Assembly (NCBI GenBank): GCA_000027065.2
Contig: FN543093.2
Coordinates: forward strand, 1,988,074 to 2,052,073
Direction: 5' to 3'
Length of the DNA stretch: 64,000 nt
Source: Cronobacter turicensis z3032
GTDB lineage: Bacteria > Pseudomonadota > Gammaproteobacteria > Enterobacterales > Enterobacteriaceae
Below the pieces are notes generated by a model that did no database searches, had not been told where the DNA came from, and worked only from the letters and a program-made list of their open reading frames with translations. The position numbers and the translations under genes are program-made. Below, piece by piece: positions 50,670-59,236 of the stretch. The number at the start of each line of letters is the position of its first letter. The stretch's first letter is position 1.

Positions 50670-51098
50670 ATGGACTTACGATTAAAATATTTTACAAGAG
50701 CATTGTGCATGTTAGTTATATCTACAAAAGCATATTGCATTAATAGGAATGATATATTAGTTAGCGCCAGTGGATTAAAAGACACAGGTTTTGTGGATGG
50801 GCAAATGGGAACAGTAAATGTTGACCTGAATGGTGATGGATATAAAGATGTTATTAAATATATATTTTCAAATACAACTCCACCTGGTACTTGTGAGCAA
50901 TTAGATTGTATGTCCAGCCTCGATAGCTCGCCAATCTTAACGTTTGATATAAATATGCATGATGGAAAATCTATTGACGGAACATATATGTGTACTTTTT
51001 TAGGGGTGACCAAGCACTTTCATAATGGAATGAAAGATATATTTTGCGGACCTAAGTATATACTACGTTGGAACGGTGAAGAATACGATGCAGACTAG
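50670..51098 (+). CDS. Putative immunity protein for the effector 2 tip
   Basis: This 142-aa protein follows effector 2 by one base. The N-terminus (LKYFTRALCMLVISTKAYC) looks like an export signal. The mature part contains a DLNGDGYKDVI motif like calcium-binding FG-GAP or VCBS repeats, and paired Cys (CEQLDC) that suggest a disulfide in the periplasm. The gene is AT-rich like the tip. No family could be named. A periplasmic inhibitor of the transglycosylase tip is the likely role. Confidence 0.65.
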   Translation: MDLRLKYFTRALCMLVISTKAYCINRNDILVSASGLKDTGFVDGQMGTVNVDLNGDGYKDVIKYIFSNTTPPGTCEQLDCMSSLDSSPILTFDINMHDGKSIDGTYMCTFLGVTKHFHNGMKDIFCGPKYILRWNGEEYDAD

Positions 51099-51324
51099 AG
51101 ATAAGTCCTAATTACGGCCAAGGCTATATTAACATCAAAGGTTTGCCATGACAACCTTTACAAATGATATAAAGCTATGATTTAAAAATAAACAACTTAT
51201 ATTTCAAGAAAGTTAAAGCTAGTCGAAATCGTTTTTTAATTTACTAAAAATCTCTGGAACAGAAGAAATAAAGTGAACATTTTCTAGACATGATAGCCTG
51301 GATCAAGCAAGCACTTGTATCAGG
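51099..51324. other. AT-rich scar between effector 2 cassette and vgrG copy 3
   Basis: No open gene is present. A short stretch after 51104 reads PNYGQGYINIKGL in one frame, faintly like the GxGxIQLTGR motif of chitinase or lysozyme domains. The segment may therefore be another worn-out toxin tip. Confidence 0.35.
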
Positions 51325-51791
51325 ATTATAAACGCCGGTCAGCATCTGGATGTGGGGGCGATGAAAAACCTGTCGGTGACGGTGGAGAAAGCGCTGGGGC
51401 TGTTTGTGCATAAGGACGGCGCGAAGGTGGTGGCGAATCAGGGCGAGGTGGAGATACAGGCGCAGCACAACACGATGTCGCTGTTCGCGCGTGACCGTTT
51501 CACCGTCACGAGTAATGAGGATGAGATTGTCTCAGCACGCCGGAGACGCTGACGCTGAACGGCGGCGGATCGTACCTGAAGCTGAGCAAAAGCGGCATCG
51601 AGCACGGCTCGCAGGGCGACATGCTGATGAAGGTGGCGACGTATCTGGTGACGGGGACGGGGACGGGGGCGTCGATGAAAGGTGAGTCACCTGATTTTCA
51701 AAAGTCTGATGTCAGCGTGGTGTCATCTGACTCGCAGAAGTCTGACACCAGCGTGGATGAAAAGAATACCGGGAAATGGGCCAGTAACTAA
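51325..51791 (+). pseudogene. Truncated vgrG (extreme 3' part), copy 3, frameshifted
   Basis: Homology to vgrG starts at the MINAGQHLDVGAMKNL region and continues nearly identical to about 51665. One A is missing in ATTGTC-TCAGC (the intact copies read ATTGTCATCAGC, near 51530), which shifts the frame. The tail then differs (TGASMKGESPDFQKSDVSVV and so on to the TAA at 51789-51791) and contains a short internal repeat (QKSD..SV twice). It directly precedes effector 3. Confidence 0.85.
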
Positions 51792-51808
51792 CACGGAGCA
51801 CGGATGCA

Positions 51809-54800
51809 ATGTCAGTCTTACCAGCAATCACTTTCCCTGTTCCGTCAGATGGTCAGGGTAAAGCGTTTAACAGCCAGGAAGAAATACTGACTCACCTGGA
51901 TGGTGAAAATTCCGGCCCCTATCTGGTGGGAACGCAGGGAATGTGGCACGGGGGCATACATATCACCAACCTCACAACACCCTGGTGCGCCCTTAGCGGT
52001 AACAACAGTTCCGAAGTGAAGTACGTGGCGGGTGAGCCCTGTAAAGGGGAGCAGTCTGTCAGATGCATGGCGGATGGCGAGATAATTACGTACCGGGTAT
52101 GTAAGGACTATGCATCCGTTCAATGGCACGGCAGTCCGCTCTTTTTTCCGGCTCCTTTGTGCTGGTCAGACATTACGTGCAGCCCGGAGAGAAAAAAGAA
52201 AGCGGGCTGACATTCTTTACGCTGTACATGAACATGGCGCCTTTCAGCGTTTACCGGCAAGGTGATGAAAATGAAAGGGTGACGGCCAGCGCACTGACCT
52301 ATTACGCCAGTGCTGAGGATGTGATAGCGGGAAAAAAGCAGGCTCACTTCCCGCCGGAAGCCATGTAACACTGGGAAATGAGGTCATCAGCGCGTCACGT
52401 AATCAGCAAAACCGTCAGTACAGTGAGGTCACGCTGGTGAACGTGCCTGAAGGGTCGCCTCTGGCATCCGGTACGGCAGATACACCGTCATGGTGGACTA
52501 ACTGCACTCCGGCCTACAGTCCGGCGGGCGGCTCACTGACACGTTACAGAACGGCAAAAAACTGGCGCTACTATCTGAGCCGGGACGATGTGCTGGCAAA
52601 CCATAGCGCCGGCACGCTGCAGGCCGGTTTTCCGGTATCAGCTGACCTGAGCAATACAGCATTCCAGGTGATACGCAGCAGCGACAGTCACACCTTCAGT
52701 CTGGTCACGCTCGGTCAGGTCGCGGGAAAGGAGGCAAAAGGTAACCGGGTCTGGATGGTATCTGATGGTGACAGCCTGACAGCAGAAAACGAAAGTACGT
52801 CAGACGGTCAACCTGTGTTTGACAGGGTGGTCAGTCTGAGCACGCCGTTGAAGATTATGGCGGGAGACAGTATCGGGCACCTGGGGTTTTTTGAGCTGCC
52901 AACGGATAACGGCAAGCTGTCGCGCTATCAGGTGCATATTGAGTGCCTGAGCACGGATGAAAACCTGGAGAACTTCCTGACCATCCCGGAAAAGGTGGGG
53001 GAAGACGATCCTGTCTGTCTGAAATATGACAAGGATGTGCCGCTGATGATGCCGGACGCAAAGGGCGTCATGGTGGATGCGCAGCGGAAAACCACGGCGC
53101 CGGGAGTGGTCGAGATGTCACAGGTGACAGGCGTGGACCGGGACGGCCACAGTGTGACGGATAAAAAGCGCGCGGCCTATTATGAAATCGAGCCGGAAGC
53201 AGGCTGGCTTGCAGCAGAAAAGGCAGAAAAAATTTCGCGGTATGCCTTCGCGGCGCTGGGTTTTACAACGCTGAAGAGTACAACAGACAATTTTGACCTG
53301 ATAGACGGCATACATCACCCGGCGGGCGTGGTGAAGAGTATTCTGGAGCAGTTATATGCGGCCGCGCAGGCGGAAACGCGCAGTGAATATGCGCTGAATG
53401 CGTTTAACTACCGGCGGCTTCTGGAGCAGGTGGACAGTAACCGGGATGGGTATTATTCAGAAGAGGAATATGTACAGGCGATACATAACCCCTCTTACCG
53501 GAATCAGTTATTCCGGTTAATCGTGAAACATCCGGGAGAGTGGTACTACAGCAAAGGTGATGCGCCGTGGAAGAATTACCTGGATTCGCTGGGCGAAGAT
53601 GCTCAGGCGTGGCGGGATTATACCGAAGCCTTTCTGGATAAGATCGTCTGGATGAAACAGGTGCCGGAAATGGTGGCGGAGCCATGGCATATGCATCCGG
53701 TAATGTTTCTTGGGGCTTTACGTGTTGAGTTGGATTGTGCCAAGCTCATCTGGGGTCAAATAGTTGATAATGTACATGGCAAAGAAAAAGGCTGTAGGTT
53801 TAGAAAGAAAACTCTTCAAATTTGCAACGAACTTTGGGGGAGAGAGAAAGGTAAGGATTATGCGGATGTACTAATGGGGTGCATGTCTGTTGAAACAAGT
53901 CGAATGTTTTCTTCTTCAGTAATAGGATACAGGGAAGTCAAAGATAAAAATGGTGATGTAATATATGTGCAAGGTGCTAATGGGCCAAGACCAAAAATAG
54001 AACTTCACGCATATAGCAATTCAGAGATAAACCGTAACGATGATTTGGTTTCTAATCACGCGGTTGGCTTAATACAATTTACACAAGCCGCCGTAGATCA
54101 AATAAATCAAACGCATGGCTGTAATGTTACAAAAAAAGATCTGGCATTAATGGATGAGATTGAGCAACTAGAATACGTTAAATTTTATTTTACTTCTAAT
54201 AAAGATAAATTTGATCTCATTAAGAAACCTGAGGATGTTTATACATATATATTTTGCCCGGAAGGTGTAGGGAAACCAGATGATGCAGCATTGTATTCCC
54301 AGCGTGATAACCAAAGATCCTATAACAGTAATGCCAGTTTGGATACATCTGTGAATGGAAATCATGGTAATAATGATGGCATCATACAAAAAAGAGAACT
54401 CTTGTCTCGTCTACATGCTTTAATAAAAGAGGGTGAAGTTTATCGTAATCAATGTAATTGTTTGAAAAAATTCAAAGCCGGACCTGACTGGATGCCAATT
54501 GCTATTGAAGAATATCAAGCTTATAAAGCATTGATTGAAACAGATGATGTCTTAAATGATAGAATTAAAATATATCATAATACCACAAATGCGAGCGGAA
54601 ATGATGGTTCAACTTCATGGTGTTCATCCTTTGTAAATTGGTGCATGATCCAGGCTGGATATTCTTATTGTGCAACTAATAGTGCCTTAGCTAATTCATG
54701 GAGTGCAATAAACTGGCAAGGCGGTGAGCAGGTCGACAAACCCTTTTATGGTGCAATAGTTGTGATGAATTACAGTCACGTTGCTTTCGTCTATGGTATT

Positions 54801-55007
54801 AATAAGAGAGGATATTTGTTGCTTTTAGGCGGCAATCAGGGAGGGGGAAGAATCGGAACAGCAAATTGCATGTCCATTAGGCCTAATAGTCTATCTGATG
54901 TTTCTTATATCATGAAGCCTAAAGGATATGAAATATCTGATGATGATTATAAGTTGCAAGTTATTGATATGGATGCGCCTGAATTGAATTTTTCTAGTAC
55001 ACATTAA
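51809..55007 (+). pseudogene. T6SS effector 3: M23-like scaffold, lytic transglycosylase and CHAP/NlpC-like tip; two frameshifts in the N-terminal part
   Basis: The gene starts at 51809 (MSVLPAITFPVPSDGQG) with the scaffold motif WHGGIHITNLTTPWCAL. It shifts -1 at a T6 run (52142-52147, LFF then SGSFVLVRHY), and again near CCC 52350-52352 (HFP then AGSHVTLGNEV), after which 52437-55007 is open. The remainder has RYQVHIECLS, DSNRDGYYSEEE and WHMHPVMFLG. The AT-rich tip holds a transglycosylase-like domain (Glu codon 53892, CMSVETS, then AVGLIQFTQAA) and a C-terminal CHAP/NlpC-like domain (Cys codon 54621, TSWCSSFVNWC, then SHVAFVYG). Full length would be about 1065 aa. If the shifts are sequencing errors it is intact; otherwise the 5' part is dead. 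Confidence 0.8.
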
Positions 55008-55017
55008 GGATGTTATA

Positions 55018-55545
55018 GTGAAAAATGTTTTTTTTATAATGCTCTTATTTTCGACAAGTTTACTTGCTGATGATAATTGTTTTAATGATTATTTTCTAAA
55101 ATTTTCATCTGTTTTTTCATCGAAAAAAATTAGTGAAAAAGATTACATGAGTCTTGTCAATTATTTTCCGGATGTAAATATGTTTATAAACTATGGAACC
55201 AAACCACCACGAGCATACATTCAAAGAGATGGGGTGTCCTTGGCGTTGCAAAACCCTGGGGTTATCTTTAATGGAGATGATTCAAAAAATTATTTTTTGG
55301 AATATATAAATGCAGAAATCATAAACAACCAAGATATTATACTTGATAAGCCTGTTGTATACAAAAGGAAAAGTGTAACTTATACGTTTCGTGTAAAGGA
55401 AGCTAATGGCAAAAGAATTGTTTTAACGGAGGATATTTTGGCTTCTGTAGATAATGAGACTTTCTCTGAGCATGACTGTTCATACTTTTTTTCGAAAACG
55501 TTGGGTGGGGTAATAAAGCTGACAAATATTAATTGTGCTGGATAA
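55018..55545 (+). CDS. Putative immunity protein A for effector 3
   Basis: This 175-aa exported protein has a GTG start and a short signal (NVFFIMLLFSTSLLAD). The gene is AT-rich. The mature part has a small beta-rich pattern (VVYKRKSVTYTFRVKEANG) and two Cys near the ends (NCF, DCSYFF, NCAG). It starts 10 bases after effector 3. Effector 3 has two tip domains and is followed by two such genes, so each may block one domain. Confidence 0.62.
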   Translation: MKNVFFIMLLFSTSLLADDNCFNDYFLKFSSVFSSKKISEKDYMSLVNYFPDVNMFINYGTKPPRAYIQRDGVSLALQNPGVIFNGDDSKNYFLEYINAEIINNQDIILDKPVVYKRKSVTYTFRVKEANGKRIVLTEDILASVDNETFSEHDCSYFFSKTLGGVIKLTNINCAG

Positions 55546-55554
55546 GGAAGAGTA

Positions 55555-55962
55555 ATGCTGCGAATCATTTTTTTTGTCGTACTTAATCTTTTCTCACCTT
55601 TCTGTATCTCGAATGAAGTTAGCATGCCTGAATCGGAATGGGTGGGAAAATATTTTTTTGAAGAGCAAGGGGAGATGCTTATAAATGGAAGTCGGGTTTA
55701 TTTACGATATGATATAACCATTTCCAATGAAATGATTGCTAATATTAGATTAACTACGTGGCATGCACCTCTTTCATGTGTCGGTGATTATAGAATGGTT
55801 CACAAAGAAAATAAGTTTTTTTTGAGTTACATAGATGGGGTAGAAAATTGCCCTTATCCTGCGCCACAGTATGAAATAAAAAAAGAAAATGGGCAGTATT
55901 TTATTAAAGGTATTATCATTGCCTATGCGAACAATAAATGGGTGAAAATGGTTAAATTTTAG
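55555..55962 (+). CDS. Putative immunity protein B for effector 3
   Basis: This 135-aa protein has a signal peptide (RIIFFVVLNLFSPFCIS) and a mature beta-rich domain with two Cys (LSCVGDY, ENCPYPAP). It is 9 bases after immunity protein A and has the same AT-rich composition. The pattern (WVGKYFFEEQGEM, YDITISNEM, GQYFIKGII) resembles small periplasmic inhibitors, but I cannot name a family. Confidence 0.62.
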   Translation: MLRIIFFVVLNLFSPFCISNEVSMPESEWVGKYFFEEQGEMLINGSRVYLRYDITISNEMIANIRLTTWHAPLSCVGDYRMVHKENKFFLSYIDGVENCPYPAPQYEIKKENGQYFIKGIIIAYANNKWVKMVKF

Positions 55963-55969
55963 GGGGCTA

Positions 55970-56254
55970 ATGCAAATTACAGGATATGAAAAATATAATG
56001 GTTTTTTCGAAGATTATAATACTTATTGGGAGGGATCGGCTCCAGATGTAGTAAATTCACCCGAAATGATAAACGAGATGCCGTCTGCTATTCGAAGTGC
56101 TATTTGGTTTTGGGTGAAATACAAGCCGTACATGGCTGATTTAGGCAAAGGTTATGATGATGTTGCAGGGGTTACTAGAATGGTGAATGGTGGCGCTATG
56201 GGGCTTGCTGAGAGAAGAGATGCTTACAAATTATGTGAAAAGGTTTTTTTATGA
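55970..56254 (+). pseudogene. Orphan remnant of a GH19 chitinase-like toxin tip (C-terminal part)
   Basis: This 94-codon frame has the C-terminal pattern of GH19 chitinase/endolysin domains: LTGY-like start (MQITGYEKYNGF), VVNSPEMINEMP, SAIWFWVKYK, MADLGKGYDDVAGVTRMVNGG and GLAERRDAY. The catalytic N-terminal half is absent and there is no scaffold. The preceding vgrG-scaffold junction must therefore have been lost when effector 3 was inserted upstream. It is followed by an immunity-like gene, suggesting a displaced toxin-immunity pair whose immunity gene was kept. Confidence 0.68.
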
Positions 56255-56717
56255 AATTTATATTTTTTATTTTTTCATTATGTTTTTTTATAATTGCCAT
56301 GCTGCTGGATGCAACGTTGAAGAAAATCTTGTGGCGTCATGTGACCTTCCGGGTCAAATAAAACGGACCGCTGCATTTTGTGCTGATAAAAATAACAAAA
56401 TTAAATATTATTTTAAAGAGTCTCATGCTATCAAATTTAAAATAGAATTCAACTCTGAAAGGAAGTTAAAAAGATGGTTGGATCTTGGAACTTATACCAC
56501 ATACTTTGGTTTTAATAATGCATCTTATACTTATGTTCTTGGGGTTCCTGAAGAAAAACCCGGAGCCTTGGCATTTCTTGAAATCAAAAAAAACGGGAAG
56601 ACTATAAGCTCTAAAGAATGCTCTTCTAATTCATTTGGTGAGAAAAATATTGAAAGTGACAGTATTGAGGATGTACCAGATTCAGTGGTGAGGGGTGATT
56701 TTTTTAAATTTCCTTAA
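56251..56717 (+). pseudogene. Orphan exported immunity-like gene, frameshifted inside its signal sequence
   Basis: ATG 56251 overlaps the GH19 remnant (ATGA) and starts a signal peptide (MKFIFFIFSLCFF) that ends after 36 codons. After a -1 shift at the T7 run 56283-56289 it joins YNCHAAGCNVEENLVASC and a mature domain of about 135 residues ending at 56717. The signal and the mature part are clearly one protein, with a cleavage site after HAA. The run reads T TTT TTT, a possible slippery heptamer. A lost T is the simpler explanation. Confidence 0.65.
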
Positions 56718-56788
56718 TTAAAAATCAAAACAACTCTTTGGTTTTGAACGGGCCAATTTTATATCACCCGCTAAGTGTTTAATTACTC

Positions 56789-56883
56789 GGATGCAGGGGC
56801 GGCAATGAGGGGCGTCACGCAGACATTCGGGAAGGCTGACACGGAGCTGGTTTCGCCCCCGCAGCGCGGCCGGTTTTCACGCT
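56789..56883 (+). pseudogene. vgrG tail remnant upstream of effector 4
   Basis: A frame reading DAGAAMRGVTQTFGKADTEL and then VSPPQRGRFSR, ending at TAG 56883, begins like the variable vgrG tails (compare TGASMKGESPDF in copy 3) and sits in the same position, just before an effector start. The sequence turns from AT-rich to GC-rich at about 56780, where this remnant begins. Confidence 0.55.
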
Positions 56884-56894
56884 AGGGAGGCCGT

Positions 56895-59123
56895 ATGAAA
56901 ATCAGTTACCCCGTCAGGAACACGGACGGTCAGGTGTTTCGTTCATGTGATGACGTGATGCGGCTTGTTGATGGCGAGGCGCACGGTACCTGGCTGCTGG
57001 GCGCAAACACCCTGTGGCACGGTGGCATTCATATCAGCGATGTCACTAATCCTTTCTCGGCCCTGAACCCGGAGGCACAGAATACCGGCGAGCCGGTCCC
57101 GCTTCAGTTTATGGCCGACGGGACGGTGGTGGCGTACCGGCTGAACAATACGTACCTGACCGCCCCGTACTGCGGAAAGCCGCTGCGTTACAGCAGCAGC
57201 TTTGTGCTGGTGAAATCGGTCTGTCAGCCCGACCCGCAGAAGGAAAAAAGCTGGCTGGAATTTTACTGTCTCTACATGCATCTGGCAGCGGTGGAGGATT
57301 ATCCGGTGTCGCCCTGTTATAAAGTGCGTGAAGGGCACAGCGGGATACGGCTGCGTAAATATACCCCCGGACAGAACGGTCTGCCGGAGGGCGCTGCGGA
57401 AAACGGGGCCGCCGGAGATTATGCCGCGCCGCCGAAAACGAAGCGGAGTCTGAAGGCCGGCGACCGGTTCTTGGTGTCGCGGACGGGACGCTTTTATATC
57501 ACGACAAAAGGCAAAGCCACCCTGGCCACCTTCGGGCTGGCCCGTCTGCTGAACGGGGATGTGCCGGGAGCGGAGCAGTACTGGGTGACGCTGGACGCCA
57601 CGCTGACGGAGCCGGACGGCGACCTGCAGTTACTGATGCCGGAGTGGATGCGCCGGGCCGTACAACAGGGTGTTTACGATACCGTGGTGGTGACAGGGGA
57701 AAAGGAAGCGTGGACCGTCAGCGCGGGCACGCCGGTCGGGTTTATGGGGTGTACGGAGTCGCCCTCAGAGAGCCGCACGCTGGTGGACAAAGAGTGGTAT
57801 GTGCATCTGGAAGTGCTGAGTACCGACAGCCGGATGCCGGCGTTCCTGGCCAACCCGGAAAGGGTGGAGGGGGAGAAGCGCTGGCTCCTGGTCGGCAAGG
57901 GAAAGACGCTGTATGTCCGCCAGGACACAGAAGGGCAGCCGGTCTTTACTGCCACCACCGTCAGCGCTGGCGCGCAACGTCTTCTGTCGCGGGAGGCGGC
58001 GACGCCAGTGGCGGATGCGTCACAGACCTGGTGGTACAACATCACCGGCGAGGGCTGGCTGCCCCAGAGCGATGTGGAAGAGATAAACCAGTACGAACTG
58101 GTGAGGCAGGGGTTTCAGCCGCTGGAGGAAACGGGCGGTGGCGACGTGATGAACAGCCCGTATGAGGGCTGGGTGCCGGCAGCATTCGGGGAGATAAGCC
58201 GGTCTGCGGAGCAGGAGACGGAGCATCAGTACAGTCAGGTACCGGCGTTTTACGGGGACCTGATGACAGAGATGGACGGCAACCGTGACGGGAAGGTGAC
58301 GGCGGAGGAAGTGCGGCAGGCGCTGACGGTGCGCGATCCGCTGGTCAGGACGGTGGTGAACCGCCTGGTGGTGAAACATCACAGCGAGTGGTGCAAGGGA
58401 CGTTCAACGGGTCGCTGGGAAGGATTTTATAAGGATCTGGATCCGCTGGAAGTGGATTACTGCGAGAAATGGCAGGCAGATCTGGAGTGGATGAGTCAGG
58501 TGCCGCCTTTTGATAAGGATGAGGCGGTGTGGCATTTTCATCCGGTGATGTTTTTGGAGGAATTAAGTGATGATGAGATGGCTCTTAAATGGCTCACGGT
58601 TCCTTTTGGCCAATTAACATTTGATTCAGAGGGTAACGATATAGAAGATAGCATATACTTTTCCAGGCATCCACATGTGCCTAATAACAGAGGAATTGTT
58701 ATTGGTAGATCTGGCGTTACGTTTGGAAGAGGCCTTGATCTTGGTCAGCAAACAACTACGTATATAAAAAGTCTTCTACAAGAAATGGAAAAAGACTCAA
58801 GGCCATTGTCGGAAGCGTTAAAGATTTGGCTATTAGGAAGTGTTGGCAAACAAGGTTCTGAAGCTCTTATATATTGTAATGACATTAACAAAACAGTTCC
58901 GCTGAATGAGCAATCTCTTACACGAAAACAGCAGCACTTTCTTTTTAAAGCAGTATATAAACATCAGTACGAGGTAACTAAGAGAGTGCTTTCAAAAGGT
59001 GTTGATATTGACAATGTTAGGGTGACAGCCGATCTCGATAGCTTTGACCAAAAAACTCAAGATGTTTTGGTGGATTTAACTTTCAGAGGAGATAATTCCC
59101 CTCAACCAGAAGGTATTTCATGA
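56895..59123 (+). CDS. T6SS effector 4: degenerate M23-like scaffold with pesticin/T4-lysozyme-like tip, C-terminus frameshifted
   Basis: This 742-aa frame has scaffold motifs H42-GGI-H46, LYMHLAA and YVHLEVLS, an EF-hand-like loop DGNRDGKVTAEE and the junction WHFHPVMFLEEL. The AT-rich tip reads GIVIGRSGVTFGRGLDLGQQ and VLVDLTFRGDNSP, the order seen in pesticin-type muramidases. Those proteins continue with TRRYF..., F...I and a final RF..R..FL. Here that ending is encoded in the -1 frame up to 59236 (TRRYFMSDLNEGAQAF, THWRTAFGVPLERFNARKRY). One A appears to be missing at AA 59104-59105. The corrected stop at 59234-59236 overlaps the immunity start (TAATG), which supports the correction. Confidence 0.8.
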   Translation: MKISYPVRNTDGQVFRSCDDVMRLVDGEAHGTWLLGANTLWHGGIHISDVTNPFSALNPEAQNTGEPVPLQFMADGTVVAYRLNNTYLTAPYCGKPLRYSSSFVLVKSVCQPDPQKEKSWLEFYCLYMHLAAVEDYPVSPCYKVREGHSGIRLRKYTPGQNGLPEGAAENGAAGDYAAPPKTKRSLKAGDRFLVSRTGRFYITTKGKATLATFGLARLLNGDVPGAEQYWVTLDATLTEPDGDLQLLMPEWMRRAVQQGVYDTVVVTGEKEAWTVSAGTPVGFMGCTESPSESRTLVDKEWYVHLEVLSTDSRMPAFLANPERVEGEKRWLLVGKGKTLYVRQDTEGQPVFTATTVSAGAQRLLSREAATPVADASQTWWYNITGEGWLPQSDVEEINQYELVRQGFQPLEETGGGDVMNSPYEGWVPAAFGEISRSAEQETEHQYSQVPAFYGDLMTEMDGNRDGKVTAEEVRQALTVRDPLVRTVVNRLVVKHHSEWCKGRSTGRWEGFYKDLDPLEVDYCEKWQADLEWMSQVPPFDKDEAVWHFHPVMFLEELSDDEMALKWLTVPFGQLTFDSEGNDIEDSIYFSRHPHVPNNRGIVIGRSGVTFGRGLDLGQQTTTYIKSLLQEMEKDSRPLSEALKIWLLGSVGKQGSEALIYCNDINKTVPLNEQSLTRKQQHFLFKAVYKHQYEVTKRVLSKGVDIDNVRVTADLDSFDQKTQDVLVDLTFRGDNSPQPEGIS

Positions 59124-59236
59124 GTGACTTGAATGAAGGCGCACAAGCTTTCAAAAATAACATATCCAATACGCACTGGCGAACTGCTTTCGGTGTTCCA
59201 CTAGAGAGATTTAATGCAAGGAAGAGGTATTTGTAA
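59105..59236 (+). other. Displaced C-terminal end of effector 4 in the -1 frame
   Basis: The frame from ACC 59105 to the TAA at 59234-59236 completes the pesticin-like domain with FKNNISNTHWRTAF and a final LERFNARKRYL. It also contains an ATG at 59120 overlapping the premature stop, but as a free peptide it would have no obvious role. Confidence 0.65.

Noticed and set aside
52142..52147. Programmed -1 frameshift in effector 3
   Set aside because: The context is C TTT TTT, which is not a standard slippery heptamer, and a second unrelated shift lies 200 bases later; decay or base-calling error is more likely.
59120..59236. Independent small protein at 59120
   Set aside because: Its sequence completes the pesticin-like domain of effector 4 in the -1 frame, so it is better read as the displaced C-terminus.
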